Below, piece by piece: positions 13,828 through 26,525 of a stretch of 64,000 bases of DNA. How positions within the stretch are numbered: the stretch's first letter is position 1; every line of letters starts with the position of its first letter. Source of the stretch: Carallia brachiata (taxonomy: Eukaryota; Streptophyta; Magnoliopsida; Malpighiales; Rhizophoraceae). The notes beneath the pieces were generated by a model. That model searched no databases. It saw only the letters and a program-made list of their open reading frames with translations, and was not told where the DNA came from. The stretch covers positions 1,208,487-1,272,486 of the forward strand of contig JADCRB010000055.1 in NCBI GenBank assembly GCA_021464245.1. The letters run 5' to 3'. The position numbers and the translations under genes are program-made.

Positions 13828-14262
13828 TGTTGTAAAAATCGAATCGGATATTAAACCAAAAAGTTTAGTGGTTCAAGGTCCAACCAATTTAATAAAAAAT
13901 TGAACCAGTAAAACCGGTATTTAATAGTAAATATATAAAAAATATTTATATATATTATACATCAAAATTTATATGTAAAATATAATATTATAATATATAT
14001 GTATGTATTAGAATACTTACATTTATAAATTTAAAATATATGATTTAAAATTTATTATAAGATAGAATTAATAATTCAAAAAAATTAATAATTATCTTAA
14101 CAAAAGAAAGAAAATAGTAAGTGTTAATTTATAAGATACATAAGATAGTAATGTATTATATGAGACATTTGAGAATTTAAGTTACAACTCGGACCGGACC
14201 TTTGACCAGTCAGCGGTCCGACCGGTTGAACCGACCGATCCGGTCCGGGTTTGACAACAATG
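13828..14262. mobile_element. CCGGTTGAACC-type TIR element, copy 1
   Basis: Begins TGTTGTAAAAATCGAATCGG and ends with CCGATCCGGTCCGGGTTTGACAACA, an imperfect inverse with TGTTGT/ACAACA tips. The subterminal parts contain GGTTCAAGG, CCAGTAAAACCGG and GACCGGTTGAACCGACC. The core is AT-rich and non-coding. A related copy lies at 35364-35980. Similar GAACCGGT-rich non-autonomous DNA elements are common in plant genomes; the superfamily was not determined. Confidence 0.65.
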
Positions 14263-14324
14263 CACTCCACAACTCGGCTTTTTTAAGCTTACAAATTTGC
14301 TTCTGCACTAGAAGTATTTACGAT

Positions 14325-14836
14325 TCAATTAACTGAACTAAATTTCTATAACTGTTTCTGAATTGAAATTTTCAGCTATGCAAAATTAAAATTAAAAACT
14401 ATTCCGAAACTGAAACTTCGGTTAATTCAAAATTTTAATTCGGTTTCAGTTAAATGTTCAGTTAACTGAATTTAATAATAAAAAAATTTCAAATTATAAT
14501 TCAAATGTAAACAATATTTTTGAAATGTAATAATATTTTATTAACATTCATTTAATAATATTTTTTTTATTATTAAAAAAAATTATATACATATATGTGG
14601 GTATGTGTGCATATATATATATATATATATAAATGTGTGTATATTAAAAATAATATTTCAATTCAATTCAGTTAATTATAATTTTTTAATATTAAAAATT
14701 AAAACTAAAATAAAAATTTGAATTTTTATTCAATTCAATTAACTGATTATAAAATCAATTCGGTTAACTAAAAATTCAACTAAAAATTCAATTCGATTTT
14801 CTTAGTTAAATTTTCGATTTTTTTGAACACCCCTAT
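14325..14836. repeat. Degenerate repeat rich in CGGTTAACTGAA words
   Basis: Many variants of TTCGGTTAATT / CAGTTAACTGAA / AATTCGGTTAACT, an AT-rich centre with (AT)n at about 14615-14631, and a right end TTTTTTTGAACACCCCTA. The matching left terminus was not found, so the copy is probably truncated. Confidence 0.45.
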
Positions 14837-15328
14837 TCTCCGCTGCTTTTATAGTTGCACCCTTTTCTGTATCTTCTTGGTTAGAATCAAAAAGAGGGCT
14901 GTTAGGCAACCACTGGCTCCCTAAAATTGGAAGAGCTGCAGGCTCCCTTTTTTTCTTTTTTTTTTGGGTTCAATAAGCGGATTGAGACGAGAGTATAGCT
15001 CCCTTTCTCCCTCCACAAGCGGTCTACCTTGTCGAAATCAAAAAATGATGCTCTTCAACCTTAGAAATCCATTAATTGAAAAGCTTAAAGTGGACTTGGA
15101 AAATCATGTCTTAGAAAATTTTTTAATCGAAATTAGTAACAAGAAATATGAAACAAAATTCTCACTCTGCAATACATGATATTCAAAATTCAAAACAGGG
15201 TAGAGAAGCTGCATACCACATTAAACCTACATGTATTTGTTTGAAACATAAAGCCCAATACATGCGTTCCAATCAGAAATCGTAAACTAAAAGATCCAGA
15301 TAGGACTCAAAACAAAAGCACAAGAAAC
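14837..15328. other. Intergenic and S20 3' UTR
   Basis: Contains the 3' UTR of the minus-strand S20 gene. A 71-codon frame at 14964-15179 shows no family similarity and was not called. Confidence 0.4.
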
Positions 15329-16468
<1,140 letters not shown>

Positions 16469-16755
16469 TTTCCCCTTTCACTTTTCCTTCACATCACAGG
16501 TAAACCAATAGCAAGCCCATTCAGCACCATATAAACACATGAAAATAGAAAATTACTCCATCTTATCGAAAATTAGCAGATAGTAATTAAATTAATTATT
16601 ATGGAGAAAATTAAGCAGAGAAAATTTGAGAAGATTACCTGGGCAAGGTCCTGAGAAATGGCAGAACTAACGTGCCGCCTCTGTTCTGCAACTGCCACCA
16701 CTTCCTTTCTCTCGCGCAAGGGGAACGAAGGGCAAGCGAAAATTTAGCATTTATA

Positions 16756-16808
16756 CTAGGGTTAGGGTTTTCGCTGAGATCCGAGTGAAGGAGTATTGGG
16801 CTGGGCTG
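16756..16808 (-). promoter_or_regulatory. Telo-box and site II motifs of S20 copy 1 promoter
   Basis: CTAGGGTTAGGGTTTTCG at 16756-16773 holds a double telo-box (AAACCCTAACCC on the coding strand). TGGGCTGGGCTGG at 16797-16809 gives two site II-like TGGGCT cores. The arrangement matches the ribosomal-protein promoter type seen for S13. Confidence 0.65.
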
Positions 16809-16972
16809 GTCAAGTGTGGGAGGCTTTTGTTTGAACCTTTATATCTAATTAATTAATATTTGGGCTGGACAAATTGTTTTTGGACTCAGCTCGTTGTTCT
16901 CATCTAAATATAGGTTTATTGAACTGTAAATTATATAATAAAAAAATAATATATATATATATATATATATAT

Positions 16973-17272
16973 GTGGTCTAGTAGTAAGTGTCGAACGTAA
17001 ACTAAAAGTTTTGAGTTCGAAAACTACCAGAGTATTTGGTGGAACTAAACATACCCCTCTTTGTAACGCTGGTTTATATTGTAAGTTTTGGATTCAAAGG
17101 CTACCAGAGTATTTGGTGGGGTTAAATATACTCATCCCTTTATAATACTGAGTTATACTATAATCATTCAGGCAGTCCAGCGGTTACCCTAGGAGCAGGG
17201 AGCAATACTATCTGGCGGGATTGTAGGGCACCACTCATATCTTCCCATTTATATACACAAAAAAAAAAAAAA
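16973..17272 (+). mobile_element. Possible tRNA-derived SINE
   Basis: The left end GTGGTCTAGTAGTAAG resembles a pol III A box, and GAGTTCGAAAAC about 40 bases on resembles a B box. The element ends in a run of 14 A. A 60-75 base segment containing CTACCAGAGTATTTGGTGG occurs twice inside. It inserted next to an (AT)n tract (about 16950-16972), so a target duplication cannot be read. It may be a composite of two fragments. Confidence 0.45.
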
Positions 17273-17810
17273 TTTAGTCTATAATGCCAACCATCAATTA
17301 TCATGATTAGAATCAAGATCTCCAATATAAAATTTTTAATTTTTAATACTAAAATGTCTGTCTAAATATTTTTCCGAGTATTAAAAAAAAAAAACACTAA
17401 AGATCGTATTATCATTATACATAAGTCTAAAGGTACAGTAGCAAAAAAAAAGATGTCTCCTAAAATAAGTAATTTACATGCCGTTTTAAATAAGAATTAT
17501 GATAAAATCGAAAATCTGCATATAGGTTATGATTTCCCTTTTTTTTTGGGGGGGTTTCTACATTGTCATATCCCAATAGAGATAGAGAATTCATAACTGA
17601 TTAGTAATTAGCGACGATATTTTGGGTGGGATATACAGAGGCAGAAAGTAAACAATTTTCTTGTCAACCCTTATTTTAAGCTGGTTGTAAAATTGTTGGG
17701 AACTTTTTTTTTTTTAGAGAAAAAAAAAAGAGTAAAATTTGGGTCCCGGAATTTTCTTCTTTTCTGCTAGGTTAAACAGGCGTGTATAAGTTAATTTCTC
17801 TGAGACTCCG
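17273..17810. other. Upstream region of S20 copy 2
   Basis: AT-rich with several homopolymer runs. No gene or repeat was recognised. Confidence 0.4.
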
Positions 17811-17819
17811 AAACCCTAG
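17811..17819 (+). promoter_or_regulatory. Telo-box of S20 copy 2
   Basis: AAACCCTAG about 230 bases before the start codon of the plus-strand S20 gene. A likely 5'-UTR intron follows (donor near CACAAAG|GTTCGG at 17920, acceptor TAGCAG near 18036), so the motif sits close to the expected transcription start. Confidence 0.5.
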
Positions 17820-18049
17820 TTGTGTGTTTCTTTCCACGACTATACATAAAACTTCTATAGCAAATTCTGGTCACCAAAAGGCAGTAGAGCAAGAATAATC
17901 CTTTACTTTCTCTCACAAAGGTTCGGCAAATATAGCACTCGATCATCTGAAAATAAGATTTCTCTTCTCATAATTTTAATATTTGACATACAAATAGATT
18001 TTTTTAAACAAACTTTGATTTTGGTATCATGTAGCAGTAGAGCTTAAAA

Positions 18050-19315
18050 ATGGCTTTGGTGGATGGACCCTTCAGGCCTGTTAAGGCTGGTTTTCAAGAG
18101 CCAGAGGAGAAAATTCATAGGATCAGAATTACCCTCTCATCGAAGAACGTGAAAGACCTAGAAAAAGGTTACCCTTTTCTTTTTCCTGTTTTTGCTTTCC
18201 ATTTTGATTTTATTTTTTCATGTTCCAAGGCCAATAAGCACGGTACAAAGTTATGGCATACGCTAGTATGCGAAACAAAATTCACATTTACGTGCAAGTT
18301 TTTATCATTGAAAGTGACCCGTAGTTTTTTGCTTTACAACTAAACAGGGAGACGGTTTGGGTATGAACCCTTCCTCCCAAATTGTGTAAATAGCCCGATA
18401 ATTACCTGCTCTAAGTAAGTGGTTGCCGTCCTTTTTCTTTATGGCATTGGGTTGTTTATGGAATACGTACTCAGTATTCATTGACGTGTATATACACAGT
18501 GTGTACGGATCTTGTCAATGGTGCTAAAAAGAAGCTGCTTAAGCTCAAGGGACCTGTGAGGATGCCCACCAAGACTCTCCGTATTACTACCCGAAAGGCC
18601 CCTTGCGGTGAAGGTATTGGTCCCAATAATCCAATTATTACGGAGGTTGTTACATGGGCAGGTGCTGGTTTCTAAACTGCATCCACACGTACTTAATTTA
18701 TGCAATTGTAAGTATTTTTTATACAACCATAATTAAAAATGTAAAACAGAAAAAATAATAATATTTTTTTATATCACTTTTTATCGTTATAGTTGTACAA
18801 AAAATACTTATGGTTGTACAAACTAAGCGCATGTGGAGACAATTTGAAAACCAGCGCCTGCCCACCAACTTTTTCCGTATTACGAATATACTTTTTTTGA
18901 TTTTCACTGGTCATTTTTGTATGCTTGTTTATAGTCCGACTTGTAGTGATTACTTTTAAGGGGGTTCATTGCCAATAATTATTAGGCCCCATAATAAATT
19001 TTCAGTTTTGCTAGGGGAAAAAATTCATTTTCCATAGTAAATTAAATTTTCAGCTTCAGTTCACCAGTGAATGTTGTCATATGGTCTCTGGGTACCATTC
19101 TCTCAAAAGAATAATGGATAAGGATGTATAGTTGAGATTCTTAACAAAAGAATTGCCTTTATGTATATACAGGAACCAACACCTGGGATCGATTGGAGCT
19201 CCGCATCCACAAGCGAGTAATTGACCTCTTTAGCACGCCAGAGGTAGTCAAGCAAGTCACCTCGATCACCATGGAACCAGGTGTGCATGTTGAGGTTACC
19301 TTGGCCGACATCTAA
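18050..19315 (+). CDS. RPS20: 40S ribosomal protein S20 (uS10), copy 2
   Basis: Second, divergent S20 gene, head to head with copy 1. Exons 18050-18167, 18500-18613 and 19173-19315 have the same lengths (118, 114, 143 nt) and phases as copy 1 and give 124 residues without interruption. It starts [20 protein letters not shown] and contains [57 protein letters not shown] and the end HVEVTLADI. Substitutions against copy 1 are spread over the whole protein ([10 protein letters not shown] for [24 protein letters not shown] for [14 protein letters not shown]), so this is an old duplicate under coding constraint, not a recent copy. Intron 2 holds a fold-back MITE. Expression differences between the copies cannot be judged from sequence. 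Confidence 0.95.
18656..18864. mobile_element. Fold-back MITE inside intron 2 of S20 copy 2
   Basis: The left arm starts TGGGCAGGTGCTGGTTTCTA and the reverse complement of the right end starts TGGGCAGGCGCTGGTTTTCA. The pairing continues for about 75 bases, including GTAAGTATTTTTTATACAAC against ATAAGTATTTTTTGTACAAC, and leaves a short AT-rich loop. It has no coding capacity and no clear target-site duplication. Confidence 0.8.
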
Positions 19316-21796
19316 TTTCTACTTTTTGTCCTCAATTAACCATGGTATCATCCTTTACTATCATGCTTTTATGGCTACTTTGCTTGAGCATTCTTTGATT
19401 TTGTTAAATTACATTATGGTTTCGAGCTCAGTGAACAACTGTTTTTTGTTTTTTTGTTTTTTTTTTTTTTTTGAGGAATACCATTTCTCCGCAATTGTTT
19501 TCTTATTATGCTATTTAGTACTTGAAAACACCTTTCTCTGTTAGATTGTTTCATATTTTGCTTCTAACAAGACCTGGAAATTCAAGGCTTTTTTAGTTCA
19601 CGAGGGGCTTCTGAAACTTTACGACCCTTTGACAATAGTGAACTAGTCACACTAATAAATTCTCGCAAGTCTTGTGAACCCAATTTGGGCTCGGTAGATA
19701 ATTAGAGTAAGCCCAAGTAAGAAAAGATAAATCAACTTACGGATTGTTTCAACATTTAATTTTGTGATTATTTTTTAAAATTCTCTCAATTTCGTATATC
19801 ATTTCCTATAACAGAAACTAACCTCAACTAAAACACAATTCACAGCACCTTCCTTATCACGTATCATTCGTTACTTGATAAAACATATAAAGGGTGTGAC
19901 AGATTTGGACAGGGGTTCTTAGCAGACATAATTTCCCATCACTTAGGTACTATGAAAAAAAAAGGATAGATCTTTTGTGGTGATCTTGAAGATCATTCAC
20001 GCGTGACATTGACTCTACTTTTGTTTTATCGTTGTTGTCGAATCATGACTTATTGGTTTGCTTTCGGTTCTTTTTTTTTTCTTTAATTGCACAGAACGAC
20101 GAGGTCGCTTCAGTCAATTCATGTCAATGAAGTATCGGTAAAAAAAAAAACAAAGGTTATAATATCTTTCCCTACGTGTTTCCCGATGAAGAAATGTTGT
20201 CGCTGAATGAATATTTTTTCGAGCAAAGTCACTATCCGGTGCATTATTTGCCTTCAAATTAAAAGGATTAATAAAAGGGTGTATCGATGAAGACTTGATG
20301 GGTGCTTGCATTTCTTTGTGTTGATTCGATCAAGAATGGCACCATCTAAATTTAGAAGGAAATCGGTTTTGGAATACGTTGCATTAATTAAAAATCATAT
20401 TTGATGCCGTATTACATCGGAATCATTCTTTAAATAGCCGAATAACTCACCGAATCTTTTGCCAGCCAGATATCAACAAGAGGTTCTCGGGCTTATTTTA
20501 TTTCATTCCATTTTTTCCTTTTCCGTTAGCTAAGTTTTTAATATTATTTAAAATTATTTATATTGTATAATTTTATTTTATATTTTTTTTAAAAAAATAA
20601 GAATAATATCTCATAATTTTGTAAAAGAATATTGTGACTCATGTTTAAAAAAAATATAAAAAGATAAAAAAATTACGGTATACTTTACGTTAGATAATAA
20701 ATTATAAATTTAATTGAACTATTTAATTTTGGCAGAATTTGAATTTCAACTACAAAACCAACACTTTAAATCTTTTACCAATCCAAGCGCACAACCAGTT
20801 GCTTATTTCATATATCTTGATGACCATCAGAAATTTCAACTGCCACGATTGTTCATCTTTCGGAATTGATTCCTTGTGTTTTAATGGCTCTCAATCATAA
20901 ACCTCGATTTCCGCTACAAGCAATTGAAGAAATTTTAATGCTTTGCAGTTGATATGTAACTCTTTAAGAGGCATTACCTAGCACCGTGTTGATCCTTCAT
21001 TACCCATTAAGAGGGCGAGCTGCCTCACACGTGATACATTTTAATTGAACTGCAACAAAAACAGGAATTTACCAGCTCTTACGTGCCGTAAAATTTCTTG
21101 TTTTCACGGACGGATTGCAAGGAGAAACATGAGTTTGTGCACTGTTGTTTTTTTATGTACTTGACTACAAAACTGTGAGGTAGAAATTAAGTCGCTTTCT
21201 AAGAACTATAGATGAGTCACCAATTCGCTGCTATTTATCTCTATGCTAGAACTGAAAAATGGGCCGCTTAATTGACTATATGTCTTCAATCCCAAGAAAA
21301 GGGAAAAGGGGATTTACTTAAGCAAGATAAACTCGAATCCACGGCATAAATAGAAGATTTTTGCCTTTATCATGGGATAATTATTCTACAGACTTGACGC
21401 ATCGTCAAAGTTGCCAGCCGTGGAAAGAACGTATCCAGTTTCTTTTCTTTGTTTCCTTGTTGGAAATAATTCAATCTCTTTCATGGGATCCCTCATACAT
21501 ATTGAAGAAAAATCATTGTATTGTACAGTCCCAGATGAGACAGTTCAATGAAATACAGTAACACGGATAAAAGATTTGCATTCTCAAAATTGCAGTTAGT
21601 GGGAGGACTTGTTAACTTAAAAACTTTCTTGCTAATGTTTGAGTTAGCTTATAATTCTAGTTATGCGAAGACTTTTTTTTTTTTGTAACAATATGATAGA
21701 TAATCTCGCGCAACAATCACTCTGATTGATTTTTTAATCCTTGGGACCCGCAATTGAAAAAGAATTTACGCATTGCTTTTGTCCCATAAAACATTA
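19316..21796. other. Intergenic, no gene recognised
   Basis: Starts with the 3' UTR of S20 copy 2. Several poly-T/poly-A tracts and AT-rich stretches (20520-20720) are present. Frames of 60-87 codons here show no conserved family features. Confidence 0.45.
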
Positions 21797-22160
21797 AGTG
21801 TGTTTGGAGTGAGGGGAAGGGCAGAGAAAAGAAGGGAAAGAGAAGAAGTAGAGAAAAAATAAAGTTATTTAAGTTGTAGAAAGTTGAGAGAAAGAAAATA
21901 TAATGAAAGAAAAAATAAATGATAATTTGTAAGAGAAAAAGTGATGAAGAAAATAAAATTGTTTTGAATAATATAAAAAGTTAAGAGAAAGAAAATATGG
22001 TAAAAGAAAAAATAAATAATAATTTGTGAGAAAAAAAGTAGTAGAAAAATATCAAAATTATTTAAAATGATGTATAAAATTAAGAAAAAAATATTAAAAA
22101 AAAATTATATTATAATTATACCTTTCTTTCCTTTACCTTTTTTCTCTCATAAAACAAACA
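21797..22160 (+). mobile_element. MITE, family B copy 1 (purine-rich)
   Basis: Begins GTGTGTTTGGAGTGAGGGG and is made almost entirely of GAAAGAAAATA / AATAATTTGTGAGA / AAAATAAAGTTATTT words, ending in a pyrimidine-rich TTTCTTTCC...CTCTCA segment. The same order of words recurs at 23527, 32410, (weaker) 40408 and, inverted, 63218. Confidence 0.65.
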
Positions 22161-22760
22161 ACAAGAAATAAACCAAAGACTACAAAATTCGTTAATTTTA
22201 TTTATTTATTAATTTATTTTTAAAGAGAGATCAGTGCTCCATAAAAAGAGAAAGATGAGGAAAACCTAGCCACTGCACTGAGGCACATGTTTTCGGTGCC
22301 ACTCTGACTACTCGAGTCATCTTCTTTAAAGTTGTCTTCAAATTCTAATTAATCCAATCAATCTCAACGCCGTGTTAGAGGGTGACGGATTTCATTGGCC
22401 CTAGCTAGTGCCCTGTAGATTTCTCCCACCTGCCACAAATCTCTCTCTCTCTCTCTTTCTGCATTGCATTTTTTTTTACTGTAATAAAATTGTTGTATTA
22501 ATATTCACTGAGAAGGTACATGAGACCGACTCGAGTTGTTGGAAAAGCCTGCTTAAAGCAGGCGAGGACATCAACACTAACGACTTATACAACAGATGGT
22601 CATATTAACCCTTAACAGACGGGACATTAAATCAGAAATAATCTACTGGACTGCGACTAAATTTACCTAACACCGAGGTATTAACTAAATTTAATTCAAT
22701 CAGAACAAGCTGTATACAGCAGCACATGCAAACGACATGCAGCTGCAACCAGAAAGCGGT
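22161..22760. other. Intergenic with a short palindrome
   Basis: Contains a CT microsatellite at 22441-22458 and a perfect palindromic hairpin GCCTGCTTAAAGCAGGC at 22548-22564. It would form the 3' flank of the minus-strand ORF at 22843-23100. Confidence 0.4.
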
Positions 22761-22842
22761 CGGCGGCGGTGGGGAGATGATCGCTGGAGTAGCAGACTTG
22801 GATGACAGTGGCGTCACCTGAGATGACGTTGACGGTGTCCAT

Positions 22843-23100
22843 TCAAACAGCAGCAAAGGCTCCAGAACTCGTCCTGGTGACTGGTACAACAGCACCGAAA
22901 ACGAATGCGAAGGCCAATATGTGCTCGTCGGTTGCCTGTACGGCAGCTCTGGCGGCGGAAGTTGCAGCAGGTGGCGGTGCGTCTACCGGTGACATCAAAC
23001 ACGGTGGGAAAACTTCGAAGAAAGCATATCCAACACTTGGGAAGCTGTGGAAGCCCTTATTAAAGCTCAAACAACCGAGGATCAAGCCAAAAAGCCTCAT
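22843..23100 (-). CDS. Uncharacterised small ORF in a GC-rich island (85 aa)
   Basis: I do not recognise this product. The start at 23100 is the first ATG after a TATA-like TAATATTTAATAAG near 23390 and a CT-rich stretch that would be a leader. The product begins MRLFGLILGCLSF, contains PVDAPPPAATSAARAAVQA and ends FAFVFGAVVPVTRTSSGAFA, so it is hydrophobic and Ala/Pro-rich in parts. The surrounding 22740-23240 stands out from the AT-rich neighbourhood by its GC content. The opposite strand has an equally long frame (22802-23164, 120 codons, starting MTVASPEMTLTVS), and another minus frame overlaps at 22632-22895. Frames open on several strands are what GC-rich DNA gives by chance, so this may be a gene, a gene relic or a non-coding transcript. 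Confidence 0.25.
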   Translation of the reverse strand: MRLFGLILGCLSFNKGFHSFPSVGYAFFEVFPPCLMSPVDAPPPAATSAARAAVQATDEHILAFAFVFGAVVPVTRTSSGAFAAV

Positions 23101-23526
23101 AAAACGATATTGGGGGTCTGGAAAGGAGAGGAAACAGACAGGATTGATCGGAGATAAGACCTGAGGCTAGAGGAAGAGACAAAGAATGTAGAAAACCTAA
23201 AAATGAACCGGAGGACGTGATCAGTGGCCGTTAGGCGGAGGTGCTGGTCACTGCCGGCCAGCTAGAGTTTCAAAAGTTTAAAAGGGGTTAGAGAGTTTAG
23301 AGAGAGAAGAAAAATTAGAGAGAGTATTTTTTGCATGCATTGCATTTTTAGAGTTTTCAATCTGGTTTGTTGTGTTAGTTTTGCTTATTAAATATTAATT
23401 AGCCGAGAGGTTGAGACCACCTCAAGTTTAACAGTACTTACATGCACTGCTAATTTGTATTACAAAAAAATGTCAAAAATGTATTAAAATCTTCTAATAA
23501 TTAAAATTAATTAGATATGCACTCTA

Positions 23527-23870
23527 AGTGTGTTTGGAGTGAATGGAATGGTGGAGAAATGAGGAGAAAAGAAAAGAAAATAAAGAGAAAATAAATTGTT
23601 TGAAATGGTGGAGAAAGTGAAGCAAATAAAAATATAATAAAAAAAAGTAAATAGTAATTTGTGAGAGAAAAAGTGAAGAGAAAATAAAGTTATTTAGAGT
23701 AATAGAAAAATGAAGAGAAAGAAAATATGGTGAAAGAAAAAATAAATATAAAAAAAAAATAAGAGAAAAAATAAAATTATTTAAAATAATATATAAAATA
23801 TAAAAATAAATATATAATAATAATTATACTTTTCTTTCCCCTTTTATTTTTTATCCACGACAAACTGTCT
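23527..23870 (+). mobile_element. MITE, family B copy 2
   Basis: Begins GTGTGTTTGGAGTGAATGG and repeats the family B word order (AATAGTAATTTGTGAGAGAA, AAAGTTATTTAGAGTAATAG, GAAAATATGGTGAAAGAAAA, then a TTTCTTTCCCC tail). It is about 0.35 kb and non-coding. Confidence 0.65.
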
Positions 23871-26245
23871 GTCGATGTCCCTAATCTGTCGTGCTCTTTA
23901 TATTATGGGAATTGACATTAACATGAAGAAAGAAGCTTCATGCACACACAAACAAAGATCAAAAGTGAAGTCCACATCACTCTTTTTATGCGTATAAATT
24001 TTTTTCTTCAATGTAAACAGCGCCACCCTTTTTACATGTCACTGCAAATCCGGTGGATTACTGGATGCACATAATCATTGTGATCGTGCATTTCCTTCAG
24101 GATTTACTGGTGGGCTTCACGTCTTGTCATTTTGATAAATTGAGTATACAGTAACGAGAGCTACTACATGACTACACTTTAAAAATATAAAAAATACGTA
24201 ATTAATTTAAAAATATTTAATAATTTATTTATTTTTTAAAAAAATTTAATACATTTTTTACAATCAACGATCCAAATCTTTACATATTTACCACGTTTTT
24301 ACTTATACACATTAATTTATCTTTTTCCTACATATAAACAGAAAGTTACAACAAGTAACTAATGCAATTTCTATCCAGATGCTAGGGCGGTACGTCTACA
24401 TGTCCATTAGTCGAAGTTACCCACACACATATCCCCTACTTTTCCCATAAAGCACAGAAGCTCTTCTCCCACAACATGTAAGAGCAAAAATGCCCTTGGA
24501 TCCTGACTCAAATATCTAAAGTGTAGAGGATTTAAAACATGTTTGCCAGCAAGCTATTCGAATCTTTTAGACATTAAATAAACAGTTTCCTGCCTTGAAT
24601 CTATTTAGATGTCAAATTGAGTTTCAGACGAAATTGGAATTCGTGGATTTTAGTTTTGAAAACAACTCGATTACTATTCAGCATTTATTTGTTATTGAGT
24701 TTCAAATATATGACTTAGCTAACCTGTCCATAGTAAATTTTTTAACCTTTTTTCCTTCTTATTTTTTCTGATCTCGTAATTAACTTTTTGTTAAAAATCT
24801 ACGGGATTTCACTGCGAATGAGGGAGACTCGCAGTGAAATCACACAAAAAAAAAAAAAAAAGCAACTTCTGAAAAATTGACAGCGAGATAAAAGTGCGTA
24901 ATTTCAAGGAATTTACAAAATATCAATTCCGTCGAAGCAGCCCATTTTCTTGCCTTCAGAAAAAAAAACAAAGGCCCATTCTCTGGTCACGTGAGATATC
25001 AATCAAGTAAAAGAGCGAAATACCGGGTCATGATTGGATAGTGGAGCCACGCGCCGAGGCCGAAAGTAACGAACAGGACGAGCATTCTGGTAAAATGCAC
25101 CCCAATTTCCCCGCATTGGACCCCAAAGTTTCCGCAACATTGTCTCACCCAGCAGTCGATAAGCGCGTGAGGCATGTCAGATATCTCGCACGCGTGTGTA
25201 AGACCTTGTGACGTGTGTACATAACAAGAGTGTAACGCGACCTGACATTCAATGGACGGGTCCCACCCAAAGCTGCTCTCATATTTTGTCCGTTCTCTTA
25301 TCCCGTTTTGTGCTGGGCCCCGGCACTAAAAAATAATGGGGTCCACACCCTCTGTAGCTTTCAATCTCAGCTGTAGGATTGCTACTCGCCTTGGCCGCTC
25401 TTGTCACTCGGTGGCCGCGCAATCAACTCCGTTGATTAGCATCCATGATCCACATTCCTCACCCAGTCGCCCCATTAGGCTGTCCCTCTCAACTCAGCCT
25501 GTCCTGCAGGCGATACTTGATGGGCACAAATAAGTATTTCTCGTTTTTGCAAATTTGAGCAAATTATATTTAGTTGAATTTCATTGATCTCGTCCAAATT
25601 ATTAATATACTTACAATATTTTTTTTTCTTCGTTAAAAAAGAATATTTGACAATTCATCAAGCTTCACAAGCTATATTAATTATTATTATAATTCATCTC
25701 TACTATAAAGTAGCTTACTTTAGACTTAAAATCACATATTGACGTTCTCAATTAATTTCTTCATATGAAGATACCTCATCAGAGCATTATTGAGCTTACA
25801 TGGGCCTTTGAGCTTACATGGGCCTTTGTTACATCCTTCCTAAGTGTTAATAAGTATAAAACTCAATATTGTGATTCAACATAAATCTCTCAATATTCTT
25901 AAAAAAAATGACAAAAAAAAATTCGAATTCAAATCAATATAAAAAAAAACATCAAATCATTACCCATTTATCACTTTAAGTGATAATTGACGAATATTTG
26001 GTGGCATAAGTTTTTACAATCACATGAACCCATGTCCATCTATTTCCATCTCTAACAATTTCTTCATTTTACATATCAACCAAATAAACAAAATTGCAGA
26101 AAGTTGGTTAACTCAATTAATCTGTTAACCTTATGCCAAGGGTACGAATTCTACTCCTATTGCTCCCATCACTCATCCTCTTCATACGGACATTGCCCTC
26201 AAGTTTTCCCAAAAAACAAAAAAAAAAAAGAGCGAGAAATAATTA
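23871..26245. other. Intergenic with a GC-richer unique segment and an 18-bp tandem duplication
   Basis: The stretch 25010-25530 is clearly more GC-rich and non-repetitive than its surroundings and holds ACGCGT/CACGCG words, but no exon was recognised; a 65-codon frame at 25336-25533 has no visible family features. An exact tandem duplication of GAGCTTACATGGGCCTTT lies at 25792-25827. The rest is AT-rich. Confidence 0.45.
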
Positions 26246-26525
26246 GGATCCGTTTATTTGCTATAAAATAACTTATATTTATAAAATATTTATAAGAAAA
26301 AATATTTACAGTGAAAATAATGATTTTCTTTTATCATTTACTTATAGTACAGTTCGTATTTTCCCTGAAAATAACTTCAGCTCTGCAAAATGAGAAGTTA
26401 TTTTACATAAAAATTTGAAAATTTTTCTTAACTTTTGCCTATATAAAATATTTTTCAAAAAACAAACGCTAAAAAACCTGTAAAATTTTTTCTTATAAAA
26501 CATTTTATAAGAAACAAATACACCC
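26246..26525. mobile_element. MITE, family A copy 2, flanked by TTA
   Basis: Same internal order as the element at 6282-6558. It starts GGATCCGTTTATTTGCTATA and ends ATAAGAAACAAATACACCC. Both sides are flanked by TTA (26243-26245 and 26526-26528), a target duplication typical of PIF/Harbinger (Tourist-like) elements. Confidence 0.75.

Noticed and set aside
16973..17272. Possible tRNA gene (A-box and B-box-like words)
   Set aside because: No acceptor stem or anticodon arm can be formed and the segment ends in poly-A, so a SINE is the better reading.
20815..20840. Segment CTTGATGACCATCAGAAAT resembling miR827
   Set aside because: Only the core GATGACCATCA agrees; both ends mismatch and no complementary arm was seen nearby, so there is no precursor hairpin.
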